A stretch of 64,000 nucleotides of DNA from Anisakis pegreffii (lineage: Eukaryota; Nematoda; Chromadorea; Rhabditida; Anisakidae), in the NCBI GenBank assembly GCA_035041965.1, contig JAPYMA010002525.1:1-64000 (forward strand). Direction: 5' to 3'. The notes under the pieces are model-generated. The model was not told the DNA's origin, made no database searches, and saw nothing but the letters and a program-made list of their open reading frames with translations. Positions 36,584-64,000 of this stretch are shown one piece after another (position 1 is the stretch's first letter; every line of letters starts with the position of its first letter). A program made the position numbers and the translations under genes.

Positions 36584-38796
36584 CAGGTCTTTAGTGCAAG
36601 ATACTTGAATCAACGAGGAGACTGACTGAAGATGTCAATCTGTAATGTGAATTACCATGACTGCGATAATCAGTGATGTACGGTGATACGTAAGAGAAGC
36701 ACCTTGTTAAGCACATAATGTGGAAAAAATCGAACGAGATAAACCAAAAAAAAACAACGGCGATCACACTAATCCAGCACATGCTGAGTTAAAAAATTAC
36801 TAATCAAACAATGATGTGAAAATATAATTAAAGTGAACATATAAATAAAATCAATGCGTCTGAGTATTTGAAAACACACACTGATTAAAACTTCAAATTG
36901 CGTAATTAACAGAATTTCTCAACGTCCCAAATCTCAACACCTGAACTGTACAAACAGCAAAATCATTAAGATCTCAATGAGATTGATACGTTCTGAGCAA
37001 AATCTATCTGCATTCATTGTTCAAAACAGATGGAAAGGCGCGAAATCAGTGCGTGCAAATTGACGGTCTATTCGCCAATAATAGTTAATACAGCAAATCG
37101 CCATGTTAAGAATTTATCTAGTGCACTGCGTGTTCAGACTCAATTGGGTTTCAGTTGAGACCCATTGTGAGGCTGGGATTAAGAAATTCCAGCGACATCT
37201 TACCGTTGATGGCTTTTCACTTCACTGGTAGACATCGCAACAACAAATACAAATACGGTGCAAACTAAACATCACTAAACGTGAAGGCTAGTCGCATGCA
37301 TCACTGCATATTCGAAAGAACCAAGGAATTTCCTTCCTAGTGTTCAGAGCAACACTTCCTAGAGTCAATGACTGCTTCATTACCTGATGACCAAATCAAA
37401 ATCGCCAGCAATGACTATTGCTGAATAAATGGTGTGAAGCAAGTTTTCCAATGAATATGCATAAGTAGGGCAGGACAGCAGATGGATTAATATATATTCT
37501 GCATCATTTTATCCTTACACGTAGGAGTCATTCAACAGATACACAACACTGGCCTCTTAATTCAGATTCCAATGGAACTAATGAAATTTCCTGACTTTGC
37601 TCTTATAATCCAACAATTTTAATAGAAGCCTGTCATACCTAATCTATCACAGACTTGGACTAATCGTCAGATATTCTTGTTGTAGATGCTGCTCACTAAC
37701 GAGAAGAATGTCTACCTTTCCAGGTAGCTTCTATCTCATTCATAGCATATCAGCCATAACCTTAAGAATTTCTCATCTTTAAAGTGCCAAGAAAACTGGA
37801 GTTTTGTGGAAAACGTAGTACAAATTGCATGATGATGAAGGTGGTAAAAATAATTGAAATAATAATCACCGATCTCATTGTACTCCCACGTATTTGTGAA
37901 AATCGCTGAGGTAAACTCTCCTGTTAGCTCACGATCTGCTTTAGTTTCACCGGCTCATTGCACATTGCTGTCCCAAACTCATGTTAGTGAGGATTTGATA
38001 TCACGTTAGTGAGGATATGAAAGAGTTCCAGTGATCAACACTTTTGTTTTGACCACTCTTAACAAGGAAAACTTTTTTCTTTTGGAAATTTCCTTCATGT
38101 TGTTCACCTACTCATAAGAGCAACTGCTGTAAGTCGGGAAAATCCATTTCATCCATGTAAAAAGATCTGTTCAGCATGGATTGCAACGAATTCGATGCTG
38201 CCAACTGGTAAGGTTGGAATGCTCCATATGGTTGGCAATTTATTGACGGTTATGAAAAAAATAGTGATGATTGTAAAATGCAAATAAATATTTCGTTTAT
38301 TTAAAACTCTTTTACACTCACAATTGTGGCAGTTCAAACAAACAACACCCAAATAATAATAATAATAATAACAAATGAACACATCAATCGTATACAAGAG
38401 GAACAATAGTCACAAAATTTTCGTTTGTTTGCTTCTGAAGCGACCAAAACAGTAACAATTTTCTTCGTCTTCAAATAACCCATCTTACATCTATCTGCGT
38501 TCTTTCAAGAATTCAATCACGGAACAATATATGCTAACTTCCGCAAATTTTTTGCTTGCTACTGATCTTTTAGGTATTCGGATTTGGATTCATCATCTAT
38601 CACAGAAACAGAATTTCTTTCTCATGTCCACCCTGAGCAACCGAAGTGGATAGAGCACCAAATTTAAGTCTTCCTAATCCAATCAACAGTACCATGTTTT
38701 TCTTTCGTGCAACTACAAAAGATCACGTGACAATAACAAGAATCAATCTGTTATTTCTTATACTTGATGCTATCGCTACTATTTTGGCCGCTCCTC
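36584..38796. other. intergenic region upstream of the SUV39-like gene and downstream of tmc
   Basis: About 2.2 kb. It should contain the SUV39-like promoter near 36.6-37 kb and the 3' UTR of tmc near 38-38.8 kb. A short (AAT)n microsatellite lies at about 38351-38373. No exon recognised; an 85-codon minus-strand frame around 38.15-38.4 kb is low-complexity (poly-Tyr from the microsatellite) and is not supported. Confidence 0.5.
38351..38373. repeat. (AAT)n microsatellite
   Basis: About seven consecutive AAT/ATA trinucleotides in AT-rich sequence 3' of the tmc gene. Confidence 0.8.
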
Positions 38797-53622
<14,826 letters not shown>

Positions 53623-54555
53623 AAGGCATGGATTCAGCAGTTGTCGTAACACGAAAAAAATCCGCAATACAAACTGCCGCATTTATTTGTTTCAGCACCT
53701 CAAAGCAAGAACACCACAACATTTGATCCACATAGTTTATCTAGGCTCTTTCCTATCATCATCTTCATCTATCCTTTTCTTCCATTGCGTTCGATATCTT
53801 CCATTCAAACATTCCACCAATATCACCTCCAGCAGATAACACTCAATTATTTCATCGCTAACCCTCAGCTAATCCATCAATTAATAAAAACACACGTAAA
53901 CATGTGCGCAAAAAAATACGCATTGATTTTTCGTTTGATTTGTTGCTAAGTGGTCAGGATTCCTTACGTCAACATGGAAAAACTGTTTGTCATGCAGGCA
54001 ATAGCTAGCTATGAATTTTGCACCCACAACGCAATCGAATCAATCACGCACTCTCTGAATAGAGTGGAACCAACTAGAATTCTTTGAACTTACTACTGAG
54101 AGAAATCAAAGTTTTCCGAATGAACTTTAGCTTTGCAACTGAAATAATCTAGTGAACAAATTGTAGAGACTTGATTTGTTATCCTCAAATCATTTTCATG
54201 ATGAAACACAAAATACTCATTAGTATCTGCGTTGATCAAACGCAATGATTTTGCATCGATAAAAATATCCAGAATTCATCAGTTTGATTATGTGGTTATA
54301 AGATCAGATACATATTTGACTAAATGTGAGCAGATTGGTAAAAGTACAGTTGAATATTTCAAACAAGTTGTGTGCAAATATTAACCTCAACTTCTCGGGA
54401 ATAACACAGATAAGTGACGGCAGTCCATTACAGCGGATTCGATAAATGAATTATACGAATGAAACACAAAACACTTAATTAGTCAATTAATTCATATTGA
54501 ATTGATAAGCAATAAACAGTCGAGATCAATAGTATCGTTGACGAAAAACCATCAA

Positions 54556-54747
54556 ATGAATAATAATAATAATATATATCTATTGCTCTTTTTTAATACT
54601 CTTCAAGCAATAATCGCTGCTTCTTTTCACTCGACTTCGATCGCCTCTGTTTTAGCACTTCAAATACATAACCAATCAAATAGTAACAGCATCAGTAAGA
54701 AAAACTCGTCGATATCCATTGTTGAAAGACCATTGTTCACACCTTAA
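54556..54747 (+). CDS. small ORF with hydrophobic leader, hypothetical
   Basis: From the ATG at 54556 the frame encodes 63 residues: an Asn run, then a hydrophobic stretch (IYLLLFFNTLQAIIAASF) that could be a signal peptide or membrane anchor, then a Ser/Asn-rich polar end (NSNSISKKNSSISIVERP). No splice partner or homologue recognised. It may be a chance frame in AT-rich DNA. Confidence 0.2.
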   Translation: MNNNNNIYLLLFFNTLQAIIAASFHSTSIASVLALQIHNQSNSNSISKKNSSISIVERPLFTP

Positions 54748-54783
54748 AATATGGCCAATCAGGAATCGTATTGTTTAAAATAA

Positions 54784-54978
54784 TTAGTAATGATGATAGC
54801 GCAGATCATTCACTGCCCGTAAATCAATCATGATTGTGGATTTTAGCTGATTGAGTTGAGTTCTTGTTAATGGAATCAATTCAGCTGATTTGGAATTGTT
54901 GTCTGATCTTAATAAATGATCAACTTCACATTCAGCTAAATTCAATGGAATCATCACCATCGTCATGAGAACACGCAT
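54784..54978 (-). CDS. small ORF with signal-peptide-like start, hypothetical secreted peptide
   Basis: From an ATG at 54978 the minus-strand frame encodes 64 residues: MRVLMTMVMIPLNLAECE resembles a signal peptide with a plausible cleavage after Ala, followed by a polar, hormone-length segment (SAELIPLTRTQLNQLKS ... DLRYHHY) ending in TAA at 54784. No dibasic processing site or amidation Gly is present, which argues against a classical neuropeptide. It faces the other small ORF tail to tail. Low confidence. Confidence 0.25.
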   Translation of the reverse strand: MRVLMTMVMIPLNLAECEVDHLLRSDNNSKSAELIPLTRTQLNQLKSTIMIDLRAVNDLRYHHY

Positions 54979-56330
54979 CAAAAAATGTTCAGTCGCTCTT
55001 ATCAAGCAGAATGGAGTTGAAGCTCAGTAAAGCTCTAGATTCATTAGATTTTCAAGTGATCGATGTCTCCTACAGCTAACAACATCATACACCTTCTGAC
55101 TCTGAATCGAACTTTTAAACAGTTGCTGATGAGAAATTTCCAAATCGAGGAATAAAAATTTAGGAAGACGGCAGATAAACAGTAAACGAATACGTAAAAA
55201 TAGTAAATAATAAATCAGTAAATTCATTTGGGAGATAACAACAACACAATGACAAATGAATTATATGATAAAATTGCACAGAGCCATTTCAGTGGCACTG
55301 ACTTCAATTTTTTAAAATATCATTGTTCTAGCACTTCAGTGGGTGATTTCCAATCGAAACAACGCAACGATAACTGGAAGAAAACACCAAAATTCATCGC
55401 AAAGAAACAACATCAATCACAACAGGAACACATTTATCAAAAACAAAAGTGTAGTGTATAAATTGCACTGAATCTTCAGTTAGTCGTATTGTAATACGAT
55501 ATCTGACGTCAACGATGTCGAAAATGCTATGTATTCACCAGATTATTCATCCTCATTAAATGACCTTGCATCATCTCATTGCACTGAACTAATCCTAAGC
55601 AATATGAACACAAAAGTATCACTTCCTTGCATACAAACACATACACATCCAGTATCACAGCCAAATTGATGCTGCTGAATCGAAAAAGCCAAATTGCTTC
55701 AATTCAAGCAAAAACATTCTCGAGATGATAAGGATGATATGATGTTAGGCTGGTGGCGTTGAGCAATGAACGAGATTGTATGTTGGATAGTTAGTGTATG
55801 TGAGCGATTCTTCGAGTCTCGTTAAAGTGAGCGCTTATTAAACATTAGCTGAATCGATGGCAGCAGCACTCGTTACAATGCAAGATTATATACGCGTTCT
55901 GGATTGATAACATTTGATGGAGTTGATTGAGGGTTGAGGCCAAATGAAATGATAAATGAATGAATGGGTTAATGAAAGACGACTGAATGAGTAAAATGGT
56001 TTTTTTTTTGTGATTGTTCGTTCTGTCGACTTGAATCGACTCTTTTTAAAAGTGCTAATGTTAAACAATTTCGTGTGTTGTTTGTTGTATGTACACAGTG
56101 GTACAGCTGACGGTATTTGATGTCGGTGATGATATGATGATAATGATAATAATGATAACGCAACGATGATGTGACGAAGACAATGTGAGTTAGCCAGTCA
56201 AGCGAAATGAATGAATGCTTTTAAGACTGTGTAAGAGAAGACAAGAAGAGAACGTAAAGACAACTATTGTAGATTGTAGGGTTTTTGATAAGCATTTTGA
56301 TAATTTCTGATGATAAACGTTTCGTTGGAT

Positions 56331-56350
56331 AGCAGCAGCAGCAGCAGCTG
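56331..56350. repeat. short (CAG/GCA)n microsatellite
   Basis: About six consecutive AGC units (agcagcagcagcagcagc) just before ctggctg, in non-coding DNA. Confidence 0.75.
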
Positions 56351-58908
56351 GCTGATTATTTGAAATTAGCAGCGAATTTGAAGTGAATGGATGGGATGTG
56401 GATGAATGGACACGTTGGTTGGAAGTTTTAGCTTGAACAATTCAATCATGAGACTGAAATGTTGGTGAAGTGAATGAATGCAGCGAATGACTGATTCGTT
56501 TTTGATGCGTTCGTCGTTCATTTCTTTGCGGCGGATTACTGCTACTGATCAATCGCCAGCGAGCGACGACAGGTCTGTGCAACCAACGAAAAAGCGAAAA
56601 ACCACTCGCTTTAATCAATGGACAAGACAAATCGAAGCCAAAGAATATTTATTGAACAGCTATGGCAAACAACTCAACATCACTAAACAGCAGCAACACA
56701 ATTGTAAAGGAAATTTATTAGCGACCAAAACGATTTGATTTGATGTTTCGAGGAAATCACCAATGTTTCGGATGGAATCCAGTGAGATGACAATCAACTA
56801 CTGATCGGTCATATTCTGTGATGGATATATGAAGTTTTAATGACAAGCAGCTATATTACTGACGAACAGATATCATCTGATGATTTGATAATATACACCC
56901 AAGACATATCCCATTTGATAGCAGTAATGATCATATCAAATCAGATGAAATTAAAGGTATATCTAGCGTAAATTGACAAGTGATGATAAGATAGATACGT
57001 TGAGGTGTAAAATGATTTGCAAATCATTTGAATTTTATGATCATTAGTCGAAATGTTCCTCAGTTCAAAATTGTATTATGTTATTATTCTCAACGATGAC
57101 CTCAGAACTTATTCAACAGCTGCTGCTCACTCATTTCACAAATAATTCCACCAGCCACACTGGTATAATATATTCAATTGGATTTACAGCTAATGATATC
57201 GCATTTCATTGTTTCATATTTACTACGCACACTTCATCACGTGTTCAAGATGAGTGATTCCAGACAACTACAATGATAAATATTGCTTCTTTTGTAAAAT
57301 ACTGTCCCACAAACGAATTTTTAAAGAATTCCTTTTGTTACTAATGCAAACGCATTAAAATTGTTTTGCATTTTCCTCAGAGTTCAGATGAGCTCATCTA
57401 AGAAACTCTTTGAATATCGTTGAGCTTTTGGATTAATGCTTTGGAGCATATCGATGGTCTATCTGGGAAGGATAGGTACATTATGAAATATGACAGTAGC
57501 CCAAACTGGATGATTCTTATTCTGTCGTAGATGAATTGCTGTGAGATTTCCTCAGTCATTTAGCAGTGTTTCTGAAATCCCGAAATGTCCTTCTATGAGT
57601 ATATGTATGAATTTTGAAAGCGATTTATCTGCTGAATGCAACAAAAGCATTTGATGGCTGGAGTAGCCGTGTCATAAGCAACACTTTAAAATGTTACTGC
57701 CTTCATCATGCAACTCGTGCAGCGTACAGGTAACCACAATAGTTCCCTGGATTTGAATTTGGCTCCTTGGAAGCCAACGGTACAACGGAAATCCAATAGG
57801 AATCTTGCAGAGTACATTTACACCAACGTGACAGCCCAACTCATGCTCCATTGGTTACACTTTGAAATGTGATCAAACGTTTTCCATCAAACGTTTTCAA
57901 TGCTACGATACTAATCTAAACATGACCGATGCCGAAATATGGGTACGGTGGTAATCGTATTATTATTAGTGATGAAAAATTTTTTTTCATTCAATAAAAT
58001 TGAATGATTCGAATGAAATTCTCAATACGTGCTATTTGAAGTTGTTGAAACACAAGTCAATTAATCAAAATCGTGTCGAAATCTCAAAATCGAATCAACA
58101 AAACAACAGCTGCATAATCACATCTCTATCATCGTCATCATCTGCGACTCTACTAATCAGAACACTCGAAATTCTCTTCGTCTTCTTCTAAATGCTCGTT
58201 CATTCAATCCTCATTCAACTCACCTAACTCATCTAACCTGCAAACTTATTTCTTGACATTTCGCACTTTTTCGCGCATCTTAACTCTAGCGTTTTCTCTA
58301 GCTTTAGCGGTGATCCATTTCGGCACAGTTAATGATTGCTCTCTCTCTCCTCTGTGAACGCTCAAGAAACACAAAGTTTTGGTGTTGATCTTCAAAGAAT
58401 CATTTGATTTCAACCGAACAAGATTGATCACCGACAAGCGACAAGAAATTATTTGGTTTTGTTTCGGTGAAAACTGCTCTGGACAACAAGCATTTTCTAA
58501 TATTTTTCAAGAAGCAACACGCTCTCACCGGCAACTTGTTCTTCTGATTCTTCAAGCCAGTGCAAACGCGCTTGTTTTGCAGTGTTTCGTTGTCAATTTT
58601 TGAAGTTCAGCAGTCATCACTGAACGTTACAAACAGCTACACTCCCGAAGATAATACAACCTAATTGCGGTGTTGAGCTCATCCGTTGCACCAGAAACTC
58701 GCCACTACTGGCTTTGAGGATTTCGAACAGCTAGCTCTGATCGTGAGTCCATAAGACTGATTAATTGTATTGCTGCTGCTTTGAGCTCATTGACCGCTTA
58801 ATTGATTTCATCCAAAACTATCAATCAGCACCTTTTTTCTTTATGAGATAATTTGCGGAACAAGGAACCAAGCTGGCTGCCACATTACGCGCTGTGGCCA
58901 CCACACAA

Positions 58909-59960
58909 ATTTCTTCTTATGTATCCGTGCACCGTGCATAATTTCGTCATCTCGTACCGCAATAATAGCATCTCTTATGCGACCGCAATGATAACACCTA
59001 AAATCGCACAGCAATTCCATGATAGAACGAAAAAATGAGTTGTCAAAAAAGTTCCTCAAGAAATCATCACCAGCAAACGTTGATCTTACTTTTACAAATT
59101 TTGATCGCTTCATTAAATGCACGATATTATACGCTCTCAAAACAACTGATATGATTGTTGAGAGTAACCACACTTTTAGCTGATATTTCCAGTTTAAATT
59201 ACCACATTTTCTTCAGCTCAAACAGCAGTAGCAGCATCAGAAAGAACCTCAAAGCGCTCTGCTCTGTTATCGTTTTTATTTTCTGAGGTGAGAATTAGCA
59301 TTTTCAACTTGAAACGTCTACAAAAGAAAAAGCATAATGACTTTAAGTACTTTATGCATTCTTTTTGGATGGATGCATTCGTCAAATGCGACTCTCTCAA
59401 ATTACGAACGTAATTTGCTAATGATATTTGTTTTTCATAACTTGGCGCAAACGTCTCATTCTTATTTGAGTGCATTTCAAAAAAAGAGCACTCATTTGCT
59501 TACATCAATGCTATAGTGTTTAAGGAGAATACAATGAAAATTCTAAAACACCGCCGATTGGATGATGCAACGAATGCACTAAATCAGTGAGATTGCTCAC
59601 AAAAACTGTTATGATTTCACGTAAATTGCTATGAAAAAAGCGTTTTGAACACTCATTACATTCACATATGATGCGAGAGTGCTTGAGAATGCCAATTTTG
59701 ATATGATTTAATTCAGAAGATAAACACTTCGGAAATGTCTCTAGTCGAAAAGATCTTTTGCATCAACGGATGGATGGATTGACTGCTTGCATTACTGCGA
59801 AACTAAATATCATGCTGATTAACCGAATCGAGCTTCATGTGTTTATGAGTTATTGAACGTACGGAATGTAAGTGAGTAATGTACCGTACGAAGAAAAAAT
59901 TTTCGGCTATAATTGCGATACGAGATGATGAAATTATGCATGATATACATAAGAAAGATT
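58909..59960. repeat. pair of diverged inverted repeats about 0.9 kb apart
   Basis: 58909-58970 (ttcttcttatgtatccgtgc...gcataatttcgtcatctcgt) and 59906-59960 read in reverse complement (ctttcttatgtatatcatgcataatttcatcatctcgt...) share about 55 bp at high identity in opposite orientation. They are either the ends of an old foldback element or two insertions of one small repeat. Confidence 0.6.
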
Positions 59961-61384
59961 TCATAATGAAAACGAAAAGAACACTGCCAATGAATCAACA
60001 CTTTTCCCCCATTGAATAGTAGTGATGTTGTCAATTTTGCTTAATTGAAGACTAAACTGAGAGTTAATCCGACCAATAAATAACATATCAAATGGACACG
60101 TTGAACCAAACGTTGCCAGGAATTTCATAGCATTTTGTTTATGCGGCCAATGCTCACATTTCTGTTAGCATTTCATCAATAGCTATCTTTTATCCGGAAA
60201 AACATCTCAATTTTTTGATTTTGCGACCATAATTCACATTCGACAGAAGCAAAAAGAAGAAAAATTTCTTAGAGAACAAAAATTTCTGTAATTTTTTGTG
60301 GTAGGCAGAAAAATTTTGATCTTATTTCATTAAAAGTACGACCGAAATAAACTGAATTCTTCGAACAAACGAACAAATGTTCAGATTCACTACACTCAAA
60401 AATTGATGTTCATAAGTTAGCTAAACGTACGTCGTCCACATGACCTATAGAAGAGCAATAAACACAAACCAAATTTTGTCATATCTCCTCATATCCTCAC
60501 ATATAATCTTAAATGGATAAAGTGATGTGTGCACAGAAGAATGAATGAATATTGCGAAAGAAACATTTCGCAAGCAAAACGAAATAAATCTCATCGAATT
60601 GAGTTCTGCAAGCCATTTCGTAATCGAGCCATTCATCCCTTCATTCGGTAGTAGTAAAAGTCAATCCAAAGGTTATGGGTATCATTTGAATGAAGTACAT
60701 CCGTACATATGGTTAGCTGACTGCTAACCGTCACTTTTGACACCAATCAGAGACCAGCAGTCAACATTTGAGTAATTTTTGAGTGTTGCCAACAAATTTC
60801 AATGTTTTGCGATGAATCACCGAAAATATGCATCTGAAAAAGTTTGTGAAATTCAAGCAATAGAGGCCGCGAAATGGAACCGACACATATGATCTGGCAT
60901 ATCTAATCTGTTACTAGCAACTAATACGCATTTTTCTTGAACATGTGCTTGGTAAGTAGAACAGGGTTGTAGCAGCGGATTCACATATCCAGCTCATCCA
61001 GGGAAGAGCAGGGATTTCGTAACGTGATCAATCCATTCGAAGTTACCTAATACATGATCCAGGTGCTGAGCCGTCGACTTAATGTTGACTTAGAGTATGA
61101 CAAATTAGTGTGTTCGTAAATATTCGCAAAATTTTCGTCCGAACGACTTCTATCGGCAACACAAAATCGACGAAGGCAAAAAAAAAAATCGCACTGGAGT
61201 TTGAAGAACACCGAACACTGACAATAATACCAACAAAACAACCAACAACAATAAACAAATCATATGGATGAGCAATAAATTGACAGACGTCAGATGAAGC
61301 GGATGAACATATTTATGGCTTAAGAATGCTTTGGATAATGCTCTGTTGACCTCTTGAAGAGGTGATGTTTTCTTGAGGTAGTGA

Positions 61385-61837
61385 TTATCCGATTACGCGC
61401 TTAGCAATATCTGGGCGCAATAGACTATTGTTGTGGCATTTTTTTTCGATATTATCGGTATTTTTGCGGCTATCATCGTCAGTGCTGTTGTTCTTGATCT
61501 TACTGAAATTATTATTGTTATTTTTAATGCCAGGCCGTGTTTCGAGACACCCCTGTCTGAATATTACCAAACACTAGCTGCATTCCTTCATTTATATGGA
61601 ACATTCTACATCAGTAGTTTTCACCAGTGGTTGCTGATGTCGTTCCCGTCCTTGTTCGCTGTTTGTCACATAGCCCCATTCCTCTTCCATCACTACTAGT
61701 AGTGGCCGCAATTCCCGTCTTCTAAGACGATCTGTTATATTTTGGTAACGTAATCGAAGTGATTTGTTTCGATGGTCAACAGGAATCCTCTTGCAAACGT
61801 AAAAATTCATCTGGAATATCAGCGGAAACTCTTCCAT
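61385..61837 (-). CDS. two adjacent minus-strand ORFs, hypothetical exons
   Basis: 61837-61592 encodes 81 residues with a charged core (KSLRLRYQNITDRLRRRELRP, MEEEWGYV), and 61570-61385 encodes 61 residues rich in Asn, Asp and Lys ending at a TAA. Possible acceptors (tttgcaag near 61797, tattcag near 61558) and a possible donor (CTG|GTGAAA near 61616) exist, but the two parts do not join in phase by these sites. They could be 5' exons of a minus-strand transcript such as tmc, or chance frames. Confidence 0.2.
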
Positions 61838-62170
61838 ATGATCATATGATCAAACACCCATCTCGAGAGCTGCTTTGAATAGTCCTGGATGAGACTTTTG
61901 TTCAAAAGTCATTCAACAATAATTTGCTATGATCCTCAGTCTCCTCTTGGTGAATCCAAATCTTAATTTCCGTACGAACGAACACCATCACATTTCTGTT
62001 TGATGACTAACGATAAGTTAATGTGGTTATTTGTTCACGATCGGTGGAAATTTTGAGTTCATCTCGTGAATTTCAGCAGCTTCTTCCAAATTTGATCGAT
62101 ATTTCGTTGCGTTTCATCGCTAAATTTGATTTTTCATCGTTAAAATTTCTTGTTCTGCTTAAATCGATAT

Positions 62171-62248
62171 GTATAACAGCGGTTCTCTCAAAGGACACTT
62201 TTTTCCTCTCTGCACTTTTCCAACCTTTGCGAACCACTGCTGTTATAC
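62171..62248. repeat. short inverted repeat with hAT-like end motif
   Basis: GTATAACAGC-GGTTCTCTCAAAGG at 62171-62194 and, reversed, GTATAACAGCAGTGGTTCGCAAAGG at 62248-62224 are near-complementary across a 26-nt loop. The CAGTGGTTC.CAAAG core resembles the ends of the intronic foldback family and of hAT elements generally, so this may be a minimal MITE. Confidence 0.5.
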
Positions 62249-64000
62249 GCTGATCGAAGCCGGAAAAGTAATTTTCACATGGAGACTGAACTGATTGATG
62301 GAATTTTGCGATGAAATGCGATAAAATCTAGATTAGATCAGGTCAGATCTGAGAGAGTGAAACGAAATTCATGTAATGAGTTGTGAAATCAGAATTATTC
62401 CCAGCGACCAAATGAAAAAGACCAATTTAGTGAGCAGGTGAAAGTGACATCTAATTTGCTCTTATGGAGTTAATTACATTCCATGAATAGAGCGGAAGGA
62501 AATGTCATGAGTTTATTGGAACTGTGCTGAAGGAAATGCTTGAATGCAGTGGTGTTGCGGCAAGAGATTGTACGAGCAAAATATGATTCGATTCGATGAT
62601 CAACGAGAGAATGTGCGTGAGAGCGAGAGATCGCTACCATTGAGGTTTCATTTGAGATAAGCAATCACCACTATCAAGTGGATAATACATCAGCCGCAAC
62701 CACGATACAAAATGTCGGTGGCTGTTCTAAGACCGCTGTGAACAGTATCAGTAATAATGATAGTAATAATGATAATAACAATAACCTTAAAATGAAAAAA
62801 TCAACAGTGATACTAATTATAAGAGCGATAATGAGTGATCACTATTCTACCAGCAATAAAAAACAACAGTATTATCATTAGTAGAGTTACTTCACTTAAT
62901 TGATGAGGTGACCATAGAAGGTGATCTAGATGGAGGTGATCCAGTTGCAATTAAAACGTTATTGAAACATTGTGATGAATAAGGCTTGAAAGCATTCTCA
63001 ATCAAATGAGGTTTGACAGCCAAAATGGCCAACGAGAACGGCCTAAAGAAGCAAAATCAAATCGAAAATGTGCACGAATGATTGACATGACAATGAACCA
63101 GATTCGAAGTTGTAGTCAGCACTAGAATCGGAGCCGTTTGAGACGGCTTGAATCGACCGAACTCTAAACAGATCAGCCAAATAATCAATGTTTAGTGTGA
63201 GCAAGTAATCGTTAACGTTAAAAGTGAAGAAATCACCACATTGAAACTACGAGATACCTAGCAACGCCAACTGTTCCGCAGTCAATTACTCATTTATCAC
63301 TCATTATCAGCCCAGCAATTCTTCACTATCATACAAAATTCAGTCCGTTCTCAATTTGATGCATTGTTTGATCTTCACAACTAGACTCGAGATCATGCAG
63401 TTGCTCAGTTATAAGCCGATTAGTCTCAAAATATCTTCGAATCTCATCCGAACTCACCAATTTATTTGCTCTTACCGAAAGGATTCATTATGAGTGATCA
63501 AAATGTGAGCTGGCTCAACTCATGAGAATTTATCGCGTATTCGATGTGAAGTTGTTCTAAAGGAAATCACACTAAGCGAGAAAAACGCCTTTGTTTTGGA
63601 GTGTATGCGTGTGACCAAAGTGCCCAGTAGGCACCAGTCGGTTAGGAGCATGCCGACCGATACTTTTTTTTGCTCCGGATTAAGCATCAATAAACTAAGA
63701 TGCAACAACAACTGTTAACATTCATTACACCTTAAATTTAGCCATCTCATTCGGAGGAACAAATCATCTGGTAATTTGCAGCCTTAGTAATCCTTTCAAT
63801 AAATTCTATGTAACATTCACTCGCTACAATGATCTCCGTTGATCTTCTTTACTCTGAAATGATGACTGTTCGTTGAGTAATCGTTTCCGGACATTCACAA
63901 GGAATTTCGATGAATTGGTGAATTTCGGTAATTTCGTTAATTAGAAATCTTCTCCGAAAAAGTTTTAGTCAAACGTTGTTTGGTATTCATTCGAAAATGA

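Larger units (their letters stand above)
53700..64000. other. 10-kb region with no confident gene, upstream of tmc
   Basis: Promoter and any 5' non-coding exons of the minus-strand tmc gene should lie in the left part. I found no exon chain with family-level recognition. Items seen and listed separately are small ORFs with hydrophobic leaders (54.5-55.0 kb), a basic/NLS-like frame (56.48-56.74 kb), a diverged inverted-repeat pair (58.9 and 59.9 kb), a minus-strand ORF pair (61.4-61.84 kb) and a short hAT-end-like inverted repeat (62.17-62.25 kb). A (CAG)n-like run occurs at about 56331-56350. Confidence 0.5.

Noticed and set aside
56442..56738. Plus-strand frame with an NLS-like PTKKRK and overlapping minus frame
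   Set aside because: Both strands are open over the same DNA, and no acceptor or donor gives a chain; insufficient to call a gene.
58841..59173. 110-codon minus-strand ORF (Cys/Trp-containing)
   Set aside because: It overlaps one arm of the diverged inverted repeat and has no splice partner or family match; more likely repeat-derived.

Overview
The window is eukaryotic, AT-rich nuclear DNA from a nematode. The evidence is a nematode-type cuticle collagen (membrane-anchored N terminus, basic furin-like site, interrupted Gly-X-Y blocks, Cys clusters), an alpha-type Cys-loop receptor subunit, a tmc mechanotransduction-channel gene with a long hydrophilic tail, and introns with terse TTTCAG acceptors. 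Introns are often 0.2-3 kb and the window holds only seven recognisable genes, so this is not a compact Caenorhabditis-like genome. A clade III (ascaridoid/spirurid) worm is plausible but unproven. Exon models below were joined by hand by requiring GT-AG (or close) junctions with matching phase.

Layout, left to right. 1-4.0 kb: no gene; a cluster of TTGACT words, a GC-richer island and a 752-bp palindromic repeat with 59-bp perfect inverted ends. 4.0-9.7 kb (+): a complete five-exon TMBIM4/lifeguard-4 gene, whose 3.4-kb intron 2 contains a calmodulin-like EF-hand gene on the opposite strand (5.1-7.0 kb). 11.0-18.1 kb (-): a nicotinic-type Cys-loop receptor subunit, convergent with TMBIM4. 18.1-21.5 kb: no clear gene; three perfect stem-loops and an interrupted ORF. 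21.5-23.2 kb (+): cuticle collagen. 24.2-30.2 kb (+): a many-exon coiled-coil protein of unknown identity, carrying an in-frame TGA and a probable frameshift. 32.9-36.6 kb (-): a complete 11-exon chromodomain + SET (SUV39-type) histone H3K9 methyltransferase. 38.8-53.6 kb (-): a tmc gene with at least 26 consecutive phase-consistent exons (1280 codons) plus less certain ends. 53.7-64 kb: about 10 kb with no confident gene, a few small ORFs and inverted repeats.

The most distinctive non-genic signal is a family of six copies (about 0.68-0.85 kb) of a foldback element. All six sit inside introns. The ends read CAGTGGTTCTCA, as in hAT transposons, and four copies are flanked by 8-bp duplications with a central TA (nnnTAnnn), the pattern described for the Buster group of hAT elements. 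An open frame ([18 protein letters not shown]...) recurs in all copies. The genes do not form an operon or a pathway; they are independent housekeeping, neuronal, cuticle and chromatin genes.
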